This document shows positions 18,956-28,000 of a DNA stretch of 64,000 nt, one piece after another. Position 1 is the stretch's first letter. Every line of letters starts with the position of its first letter. The DNA comes from Vacuolonema iberomarrocanum LEGE 07170 (lineage in GTDB: Bacteria; Cyanobacteriota; Cyanobacteriia; Elainellales; Elainellaceae), in the NCBI GenBank assembly GCA_015207365.1, contig JADEXA010000023.1:1-64000 (forward strand). Reading direction: 5' to 3'. The notes under the pieces were generated by a model. It did no database searches, was not told the origin of the DNA, and worked only from the letters and a program-made list of their open reading frames with translations. A program made the translations under genes and the position numbers.

Positions 18956-21900
18956 ATGGAAACACTGGAATTTTCCGGGGCGTCTGCACTTGTCTCATGC
19001 GCTGATGACGAGGACAGAAACCCTGTAAGCAATACACATAAGGCGATCGCTATTCTTGATGCCAGCATTGAGGGCTATCACGACCTCATTGCAGGACTGC
19101 ATTCCCATATCGTTCCGTATATTCTTGCGCCCCACGAAGATGGAATTCGAGCGCTGACCCAAATCCTTCAACAGCGCAGCCATTCCCTCAGTATTCACCT
19201 CGTGACCCATGGTTCGCCCGGAAGCTTGCGTCTGGGCAATAGCGAACTAGGCCTGGCGACGCTTCAGCACTATGCCGAAGCGTTAGGAAGCTGGTTCCAG
19301 CCCAACTCTGAACTATTCCTCTATGCCTGTAATGTTGCCGCTGGCGATGCCGGAGAAGAATTTCTTTCCAAACTGCATCAGCTGACAGGGGCGTCCATTG
19401 CCGCCTCTGCACGTCGCGTCGGAAATGCGCAGCAGGGGGGGACTTGGGCATTGGATGTTGTCGCGGGAGAGATGGCGATCGCCCTTCCGTTCACTGCGGC
19501 TACGGTGGCTCACTATCCGGGGATATTTCCCCTTGCCATCACTGGTATTAATGCTGCTTACGACGATGTACCGGACAACACCACGATCTACACAGCTAAT
19601 GAAGCTGCCGAAATTGACAATCCTGGTGATGGCATTGAGAACTACACCTACAATTTCCCCGTTGGGACAGAAAACAACCTGATCATTTCAGGCTTTGACG
19701 TAGGTGCAGACAGCTTTGGTCTTGTCCAGTTGGTTGAGCAGGTTCGTATCGAACGACGCGACAATGCAGAGGTTACAGGAACTCGTGAGATTTTTTGGTA
19801 CGAGCGAGAGTCGCTTGATACGACGAACAATGTGCTCGACCTCAAGCCCACTGAAATTTCCTCCCTTGAAGAGGCACTCCTGAGTCCGACGATTAACCGG
19901 GGCGCGGATAATATCTTTGCGAATCAGGGTGACACCAACGTCAACAACATTGAGCGAGTCGACTTTGTTGAGACGGGCGGTATTTCGGCCCCAGCCTCGG
20001 CTTTAGATGATATTGGTTTCCTTTTGTTGGAGCGAAGAGGAAATGATCCCATTACCGTTGCTCCCATTACCGCCATCGATGTCGATGGGACTCCAACCGC
20101 CTATGGAACATTGCAAACGTTTGCTCCAGTTGCATGGGGCAATTCTGGGTTCAATATCGAGACCGCTGTCCTGAACGATTTGGGTACGGGTAGTAATCCA
20201 GGTGTATCGGCTACGCCCGGTGCTCAGCAGATTTCAGGGATTTTTGTTAGCTTCACAGACCTGGGTATTACTGACAACCAGCGATTTTTTGGCTATTCGG
20301 TGTTCCCCGGTGATGTTGAAACGGATCTGGTTGGGCTGACGGATGCAAATACTGATACGAATTCAGGAGACGGTGGGCTCGATTTGATTGCTAGTGGAGC
20401 ACTCTTCCTGAGGAATGGAGCTAATGTTCCCCCGACCCTGGACCTCGATCCATCTAACACCACTGGTGGAGCCAACAATGGTAACTTCGAGGCGACATTT
20501 AGCTCCGGCGGAGTCGATATTACCGCACCAAACGCCACAGGCTTTGATCCCGGTAATGGTGGCGCAGATATTGAAACCCTGACGATTACGGTTGATGTGT
20601 TCGACGGAGCTAGCGAAATTCTGAATATTGATGGGACACCGCTACAGCTAACGAATGGTGCCTCCACAACAGCAACCGTTGGCTCAACCACGTTTGATGT
20701 GGCTGTGGCCGTCACCGGAGGCACGGCTACGGTGACGGTGACGAATAGCGCGACCGGAGATATTTCGAACGTCGATATTCGGCAATTTTTGCGATCGCTC
20801 TCCTACAACAACACCAGCCCGACAGCGAACACCACTCCGCGTGTCTTTTCGTTTACGGCCAATGATGGAGTCGGTGATGGCAATACCGTTACCTCAACGA
20901 TTTCATTCAACAACACAACACCGAGCCTCAACCTCGATCCGAATAATGGGTCTGGTGGAGCAGACGATCGCAACTTCGACACGACTTTCACGACAGGGGG
21001 TAATGCGGTTGACCTGACGGCGAACGATGCCACTGTGGTTGACCCTGACAATGGCGGAGATGACGTTGAGACGTTGACCATCAGCGTCAATACGCCGGAT
21101 GGAGCCGATGAAGTGCTCAACGTTGGCGGGACACCTATCACCCTGACCAACGGAACAACCGAGACGGTGACGTTTGGCTCGACCACCTTCGATATTGCGG
21201 TTACGGGTACGGGGGGTAATGCGACTGTCACTGTTACCAATGACGCGGGGGGCACGATTCCCAATGTGGATCTGCGGACCTTGTTGCGATCGCTGACCTA
21301 TGACAACAACAGCACCAATCCTGACACCAGCGATCGGGTCTTCTCCTTTGAGGTTGAAGATGGCGAGGGGTCAAGCAATACGGTGACCTCGACGGTTTCA
21401 ATCGACCCACCGAGCAACACAACCTCGATTCTCAACTTGGATCCGAACAACATGTCAGGGGGCTCGGATAACCGCAACTTCGATACCACCTTCACGACGG
21501 GAGGCAGTGCGGTTGATCTGACCGCTGATGATGCTACCGCTATTGATCCTGACAATGGTGGGAATGACATCGAAACGCTAACCATTAGCGTCAATACCCC
21601 GGATGGAGCCGATGAAGTGCTCAACGTTGGCGGGACACCTATCACCCTGATCAACGGGGCAACGCAGACAGTAACATTTGGCTCGACGACCTTTGATATT
21701 GCGGTCACAGGAACGGGGGATAATGCGACCATCACCGTGACCAATGGGGCGGGGGGGACGATTCCCAATACGGACTTGCGTACCCTGTTGCGATCGCTAA
21801 CCTACGACAATACCAGCACCAACCCAGACACGACCGATCGGGTCTTCACCTTTGTGACGGCGGATGGTGAGTCGACAAGCAGCCCGAGTACCTCGACGGT

Positions 21901-24235
21901 TTCCATCATTCCCCCGAACAACACCACCTCGGTTCTCAACTTGGATCCGAACAACGAGTCAGGTGGTCCCAACAACCGCAACTTTGAGGCAACCTTTACC
22001 ACAGGGGATGGAGCGGTTGATCTGACCGCTGATGCTGCCACCGCTGTTGATCCTGACAACAATGGTGCAGACATTGAAAGGCTTTCGATTGCCGTCAATG
22101 TTCCCGATGGCCCCAACGAAATCCTCAGCTTTGGTGGCACTGACCTGACCCTCACCAATGGAGCAACGACGACTGTCACGTTTGGCTCGACCACCTTTGA
22201 GGTTGCCGTTGTTGTAAACAATGGCAATGCGACGGTGAGCATCGACAGTGCATCAGGTGGCGATATTCCCAATACCGATTTGCGGACATTGCTTCGGTCT
22301 CTGACCTATAGCAACACCAGTGCCACTCCGGATCAGACAGATCGTGTCTTTACCTTCATCGCGAACGATGGACTGGTTAACAGCAACACGGTTACGTCCA
22401 CCATCTCTATAGACCGGGGGCCTGATCCATCGTCATGCAACTGTAGTTGCTCCACTGGCCTACGGTTGGCCGGAAATGGGACAGACAATGGATTGGAAGG
22501 AAGTCCGGGTCGAGATATCATCCGTGGCTTGGTGGGTGATGATGAATTGATGGGGCTGGCTTGCCCCGATCGCCTCATCGGCGCAGCCGGTAACGATCGC
22601 TTGTTTGGGGGCGGTGCTTCCGATACCCTGGACGGCAATATTGGGCGCGATTACCTTTCTGGACAAAATGGTGATGATATCCTCTTTGGCGGAGGCGAAC
22701 GCGATCGCTTAAATGGCGGGCAAGGCCAAGACCAACTGCATGGAGAAGCTGGCTCAGACTTTTTACGCGGTAAAGCAGGATCCGACCAAATTCGGGGTGG
22801 TCAAGGCAAAGACGGCATGTCTGGTGGTGCCGGACGCGATCGCCTGTTTGGCGGTGCGGGCAATGATCGTATGTTTGGTGGTGGGGGCAACGACCGTATG
22901 CGCGGCAACGCACGAGCTGATCGTGTGTTTGGCGGTAGCGGTGATGATCGCATCTTTGGCCAAAACGGGCGCGATTTGCTGCGCGGTGAAGCCGGACGAG
23001 ATATTATACGCGGCGGTGCAGGCAATGACTGGGCTATTGGTGGTGCCGATAATGACCGCATCTTTGGCGGTGCCCGCCACGACTTACTGATTGGGGGACG
23101 CGGCGTTGACCGTCTATCGGGGCAGCGGGGTAATGACCAACTCCGGGGCGGACGGCTAGGCGATCGCCTCAGCGGTGGCAGCGGTGATGACATTGCCGCA
23201 GGCGGTAAAGGTAACGACCGGATTCTGGGTGGCAGTGGTAGCGATACCCTGCGCGGAAACAAGGGTGCAGACCGCGTGTTCGGTAGCACAGGCCGCGATC
23301 AACTTCTGGGTGGTCGAGGGGATGACCGCATCGATGGCGGAGCCCAAAATGATGTTATCCGTGGTCATTTTGGAGCCGATGTTCTGCTCGGTAAAGGGGG
23401 ATTTGACATCCTGAAAGGTGGACGGCGACGCGATCGCATTAGCGGTGGTACCGGCAAAGACCGCATGTTTGGTGGCAAGGGTAATGATCGCATCGACGGT
23501 GCATCGCAGAATGACACCGTTCGAGGCAACAAAGGCGCTGATGTGGTGTTCGGCAAAGAAGGGAGAGATTCCATCCGGGGCGATCGCGGTTTCGATCGAC
23601 TGAATGGTGGCCGCGATAATGACACCCTGAATGGAGGGGGAGCCGCCGACACACTCTTTGGTAAGGCCAGACACGACAGGCTAGAAGGCGTCGCCGGAAC
23701 GGATCGGCTCTATGGCAACAATGGGCGCGACACCCTGGTAGGCGGCGGCGGCAATGACTTGCTGGTCGGGGGGGCTGATGGAGACACCCTGCGGGGCGGC
23801 CAAGGTGCCGATCGCTTTGGCTTTAGCGGCGCGACATTTGCAGCCGCCTTGCAGGACTCGTTGGTTGAGGATGCGGATCGAATCCTGGACTTCGACCAGA
23901 CCGAGGGCGATCGCTTTGACATCAACTTCACCCGAGGGGCAACGGCTGCTGTGCCATCAGCGCTGTTTAATGTCGGTCAGGTTGGTGGTACCAACGTACA
24001 GGCTGCTGCGACGCAGGCGTTCCGCGATCGCAACCCCAATCAGGCTGGCAATCAGCGCCTCGGTGCTCGGCAGGCTGTGTTGTTTGACTGGCGCGAGCAG
24101 AGCTACTTGCTTGTCAATAATGGCAATAGCAGCTTCAATCCGCTACAAGATCTAGTGGTCAATGTAACGGGGATCGAACTCAAAGCTGGAGATGCTAACC
24201 GCATTTCCCTGTCGGCAAACGATTACTTTGTGTAA
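18956..24235 (+). CDS. DUF4347-RTX giant secreted protein, paralogue 2
   Basis: 1759 residues from the ATG at 18956; the frame is open from 18872, but METLEFSGAS matches the start of paralogue 3. Order as in paralogue 1: DUF4347 (25-190) with His85 and Cys125 (FLYACNVAAG, an Ala-Cys as in CHAT/caspase-like proteins); middle domain (195-487); four LNLDPNN-type repeats (about 492-1153), one more than its sisters; a short Cys-rich linker CNCSCSTG; an RTX array (about 1167-1620); and the C-terminal secretion-type domain ending NDYFV. It sits between two copies of the A-B palindrome pair. It is probably exported to the cell surface or medium. Confidence 0.9.
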   Translation: METLEFSGASALVSCADDEDRNPVSNTHKAIAILDASIEGYHDLIAGLHSHIVPYILAPHEDGIRALTQILQQRSHSLSIHLVTHGSPGSLRLGNSELGLATLQHYAEALGSWFQPNSELFLYACNVAAGDAGEEFLSKLHQLTGASIAASARRVGNAQQGGTWALDVVAGEMAIALPFTAATVAHYPGIFPLAITGINAAYDDVPDNTTIYTANEAAEIDNPGDGIENYTYNFPVGTENNLIISGFDVGADSFGLVQLVEQVRIERRDNAEVTGTREIFWYERESLDTTNNVLDLKPTEISSLEEALLSPTINRGADNIFANQGDTNVNNIERVDFVETGGISAPASALDDIGFLLLERRGNDPITVAPITAIDVDGTPTAYGTLQTFAPVAWGNSGFNIETAVLNDLGTGSNPGVSATPGAQQISGIFVSFTDLGITDNQRFFGYSVFPGDVETDLVGLTDANTDTNSGDGGLDLIASGALFLRNGANVPPTLDLDPSNTTGGANNGNFEATFSSGGVDITAPNATGFDPGNGGADIETLTITVDVFDGASEILNIDGTPLQLTNGASTTATVGSTTFDVAVAVTGGTATVTVTNSATGDISNVDIRQFLRSLSYNNTSPTANTTPRVFSFTANDGVGDGNTVTSTISFNNTTPSLNLDPNNGSGGADDRNFDTTFTTGGNAVDLTANDATVVDPDNGGDDVETLTISVNTPDGADEVLNVGGTPITLTNGTTETVTFGSTTFDIAVTGTGGNATVTVTNDAGGTIPNVDLRTLLRSLTYDNNSTNPDTSDRVFSFEVEDGEGSSNTVTSTVSIDPPSNTTSILNLDPNNMSGGSDNRNFDTTFTTGGSAVDLTADDATAIDPDNGGNDIETLTISVNTPDGADEVLNVGGTPITLINGATQTVTFGSTTFDIAVTGTGDNATITVTNGAGGTIPNTDLRTLLRSLTYDNTSTNPDTTDRVFTFVTADGESTSSPSTSTVSIIPPNNTTSVLNLDPNNESGGPNNRNFEATFTTGDGAVDLTADAATAVDPDNNGADIERLSIAVNVPDGPNEILSFGGTDLTLTNGATTTVTFGSTTFEVAVVVNNGNATVSIDSASGGDIPNTDLRTLLRSLTYSNTSATPDQTDRVFTFIANDGLVNSNTVTSTISIDRGPDPSSCNCSCSTGLRLAGNGTDNGLEGSPGRDIIRGLVGDDELMGLACPDRLIGAAGNDRLFGGGASDTLDGNIGRDYLSGQNGDDILFGGGERDRLNGGQGQDQLHGEAGSDFLRGKAGSDQIRGGQGKDGMSGGAGRDRLFGGAGNDRMFGGGGNDRMRGNARADRVFGGSGDDRIFGQNGRDLLRGEAGRDIIRGGAGNDWAIGGADNDRIFGGARHDLLIGGRGVDRLSGQRGNDQLRGGRLGDRLSGGSGDDIAAGGKGNDRILGGSGSDTLRGNKGADRVFGSTGRDQLLGGRGDDRIDGGAQNDVIRGHFGADVLLGKGGFDILKGGRRRDRISGGTGKDRMFGGKGNDRIDGASQNDTVRGNKGADVVFGKEGRDSIRGDRGFDRLNGGRDNDTLNGGGAADTLFGKARHDRLEGVAGTDRLYGNNGRDTLVGGGGNDLLVGGADGDTLRGGQGADRFGFSGATFAAALQDSLVEDADRILDFDQTEGDRFDINFTRGATAAVPSALFNVGQVGGTNVQAAATQAFRDRNPNQAGNQRLGARQAVLFDWREQSYLLVNNGNSSFNPLQDLVVNVTGIELKAGDANRISLSANDYFV

Positions 24236-24325
24236 GCCTCTACTGAACAGAGGGGATGGCTAGATGATTGCTCAACCTCAGCCATCTCCTCTTCGGTGAT
24301 GTCCAGAAAATATCTGTTCAAGACT

Positions 24326-24420
24326 TATAGCGCTATGCGCGTTAGTTAAGTACGGTTGTGTGGGGCGCGCCGCGCCCCACACAACCGTTGCTGTGCTTAA
24401 TGCGGTTGCACACCGCTGTA
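24326..24420. repeat. Family A dispersed palindrome, copy 3
   Basis: 95 bases, essentially identical to the copy at 42806-42900. The right end reads CGCTGTA instead of CGCTATA and abuts family B copy 2 directly. Confidence 0.9.
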
Positions 24421-24505
24421 TATCAAATCCGGCTGAAAAACCCAAGTATCGTTTGCGCCCGCTGCAACGCAGCGGGCGCAAACGATACTTGGGTTTTACG
24501 GCTAT
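24419..24505. repeat. Family B long hairpin, copy 2
   Basis: The inner 61 bases (24437-24497) form 29-base perfect arms around AAC. The core GTTTGCGCCCGCTGC and the outer TATCAAATCCGG are shared with copy 1 at 18387-18481. The outer arms no longer pair well, so this copy has decayed on one side. Confidence 0.88.
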
Positions 24506-24532
24506 TTAACCAGACTTGAGATTATGCATGGT

Positions 24533-24590
24533 GTTGATGGTGTGGCCGCGGCCACACCATCAACGAATTCACGCAGAATGAAGCAAATTT
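24533..24590. repeat. Family C palindrome, copy 1
   Basis: A perfect 32-base palindrome, GTTGATGGTGTGGCCG and its complement (24533-24564), followed by GAATTCACGCAGAAT. The same palindrome and tail occur at 62741-62800 after the chlH start. Confidence 0.82.
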
Positions 24591-24751
24591 TGCACAGGCC
24601 CTACTGTTGAAACCTGTTTGTCAATAGTCCAGATGAAAAGCGGGGCAAAAAACAGAAATCGATGACTTCTTGAAAATTAAAGGATTACAGTATTTTATTG
24701 ATGCAGTCTTTGTATATTTTAATACATCTGCAAAGTTTTCTTGTTTCCTGC

Positions 24752-25063
24752 CGCAACTGTGTTCGTTACAGCGAGATTGTGGGTAAAAAAATAAGGTATT
24801 CCTGGAAATATATTGCCGAATGTTTCAAAACCATGCGGTGACGCAGTGAGCGCATGACAAAAAATATTGCTTGGGCAAGTGCGCCTCGTGTTACAACCTT
24901 AGGACTATTTGGGTTTCCCAAAAAATAGGGTTGTCAGGATGGATTTCGAAGGGAGCCCATCCTGTCTTCTCGCGGGTTTTGCCGAGCGGCAGATCGACCT
25001 CGAGAAGACCTAGGTTTCACAGGATTATTAGCAACTACATACAACTACTACAGAACGCAGAAA
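24752..25063 (+). repeat. Duplicated leader, copy before gene 3
   Basis: Counterpart of 18640-18955. It includes GATTGTGGGTAAA, GCAGTGAGCGCATGACAAAA and GGATTATTAGCAACTACATA right before the ATG. The likeness shows that promoter and gene were duplicated as one unit. Confidence 0.8.
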
Positions 25064-28000
25064 ATGGAAACACTGGAAATTTCCGGGGCGTCTGCACTTG
25101 TCTCATGCGCTGATGACAAGGACAGAAACCCTGTAAGCGATGTACATAAGGCGATCGCTATTTTTGATACCAGCATTGAGGATTATCACGACCTGATTGC
25201 AGGGCTGCATCCCCGTATCATTCCTTATATTCTTCCGCCTCATGAAGATGGAATCCGGACGCTAACCCAAATCCTTCAACGGCATAACTATCCCCTCAGT
25301 GTCCACCTCGTGACCCATGGTGCGCCCGGAAGCCTGCGGTTGGGGAACACAGAACTGAACCTGACGACCCTTCGCCACTATGCAGAAGCTTTAGGAAGCT
25401 GGTTTCAGCCCAACTCTGAGCTGTTTCTCTATGCCTGTAATGTTGCCGCTGGCGATGCGGGGGAAGAGCTTCTTGCAAAACTACATCAACTGACAGGAGT
25501 TTCCATTGCGGCTTCTGCCCGTCGAGTCGGAAATGTGCAGCAGGGTGGTACTTGGGCATTGGATGTCGTCGCGGGAGAGATGGCGATCGCCCTTCCCTTC
25601 TCTGCGGCCACTGTCGCGAGCTATCCGGGGACATTTCCCCTCGCCATTTCTGGGATTGATGCCGCTTATGACGATGTACCCGACAATACCCTCACCTACA
25701 CTGCGGATGAAGTCGCAGACATTGATGGCAGCGGAACAGAGGAAACTTACACCTACAACTTCCCGGTCGGCACACAAAACAACCTGATCATTTCCGGCTT
25801 TGAGGCCAACGCCGGGGCAGATAGCTTTGGCTTCGTCCAGTTAGTTGACCAGGTTCGTGTCGAACGCATCGACAATGCGGAGGTTACAGGAACCCGTGAG
25901 ATTTTTTGGTATGAGCGAGAGGCAATCGACACGACTGGCAATGTGCTCGATCTCAGACCGTCTGATGTGTTCTCCCTGGAAGAAGCACTCCTGAGCCAGA
26001 CGATTAACCGAGGTGCCGACAACGTCTTTGCCAACCAAGGTGACATCAACCTCAACAATATCGAGCGGGTCGACTTTGTTGAGAGTGGTGGTATTTCCGC
26101 CCCAGCCACGGCTCTCGATGATATTGGTTTCCTCTTGTTGGAGCGGGGTGGAAATGATCCCATTACCATTGCGCCCATTACGGCTGTTGATGTTAATGGG
26201 ACTCCAACCGCCTATGGCACATTGACAACCTTTGCTGAGACAGAATGGGGCGGTTCTGGGATCAACATCGAAACCGCTGTCTTGAATGACTTGGGGACGG
26301 GCAACAATCAGCCGGGTGTCTCGGCGTTGCCGGGTGCTCAAGAGATTTCGGGGATTTTTGTTAGCTTCACAGACCTGGGGATTGGTGCTAACCAGCAGTT
26401 TTTTGGCTATTCCGTATTCCCTGGAGATGTTGCAACGGATCTGGTTGGATTGTCGGATGCAAATACCAGCACTTCCAGTGCGACAGGAGAGGGTGGGCTT
26501 GATTTGGTTGCGGGTGGGGCACTCTTCCTGAGAAGTGGAGCCAATATTCCACCCGTTCTCGACCTCGATCCATCCAACACTACGGGTGGAGCCAACAATG
26601 GGAACTTCCAGGCGACATTTACCTCCGGCGGAGTCGATATTGCCGCACCGAATGCCACAGGCTTTGATCCCGACAATGTTGGTGCAGATATTGAAACCTT
26701 GACGATCACGGTCGATGTGTTCAATGGGGCCAATGAAATTCTGGACATTGGTGGAACGCCTCTAACGCTGACGAATGGTGCGTCCACGACAGCAACCTTT
26801 GGCTCGACCACCTTTGACGTGGCTGTGTCTGTTGCCGGGGGAACGGCAACGGTAGCGGTGACAAACAGCACGCCTGGAGATATCCCGAACGTTGATATCC
26901 AGCAGTTTTTGCGATCGCTCGCTTACAACAACACCAGCGCGACACCCAATACCACCCCTCGCGTCTTTTCCTTTACGGCCAATGATGGGGTTGCTGGGAG
27001 CAATGCTGTTACCTCAACCATTTCATTTACGGGTGCGGGTGCTAACACGGCCCCGATTCTCAACCTGGATCCGAATAATGTGACAGGCGGTGCCGACAAC
27101 CGCAACTTCGATACCACCTTCACAGCGGGGGGCAATGCCGTTGAGATTACCGCCGACGATGCGACAGCGGTGGATCCCGATAACAGCGGCGTAGACATCG
27201 AGACACTAACCATTGCCGTCAATACGCCGGATGGAGCCGATGAAGTTCTTAGCTTTGCTGGAACGCCCATCACCCTGACCAACGGGACGACGCAAACGGT
27301 AACGTTTGGCTCGTCCACGTTTGATATCGCGGTCACAGGTACGGTGGGTAATGCGACGGTTACCCTTACCAATAATGCTGGGGGCACGATTCCTAATGTG
27401 GATTTGCGCACCTTGTTGCGATCGCTGACCTACGACAACACCAGCGCTAATCCTGACACGACCGACCGGGTCTTCTCCTTCATTGCGGAAGACGGCGAGG
27501 CGAATAGCAATACGGTGACGTCAACCGTGACTTTCGCTACGACGACCAATACCCCGCCTGTGCTGAACCTGGATCCGGACAATGTCACAGGGGGTGTGAA
27601 CAATCGCAACTTTGAAGCGACCTTTAACGCAGGGGGTGGGGCGGTTGATATTACCGCTGACGCTGCCACCGCCGTTGACCCCGACAACAGTGGTGTCGAT
27701 ATTGAGACACTGGCGATTTCCGTCAATGTTCCAAATGGAGCCAACGAAATCCTCAGTTTTGGTGGAACCTCGTTGGCTTTGACCAATGGGGCAACGACCA
27801 CCGTTACGTTTGGCTCGACCACCTTTGAAATTGCGGTTGCCGTCAATGGTGGCAATGCGACGGTGAGCATCGACAGCTCATCGGGGGGCGACATTCCCAA
27901 TACGGCTCTGCGGCGGTTGCTCCGGTCGCTGTCTTACAACAACACCAGCGCTTCTCCGGATCAGACGGATCGCGTTTTTACGTTCATCGCGAATGATGGT

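Larger units (their letters stand above)
24236..25063. other. Spacer between DUF4347-RTX genes 2 and 3
   Basis: 828 bases holding family A copy 3, family B copy 2, family C copy 1 and the second leader copy (about 24752-25063). No gene is supported. The frame that opens upstream of 25064 is leader, not protein. Confidence 0.75.
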
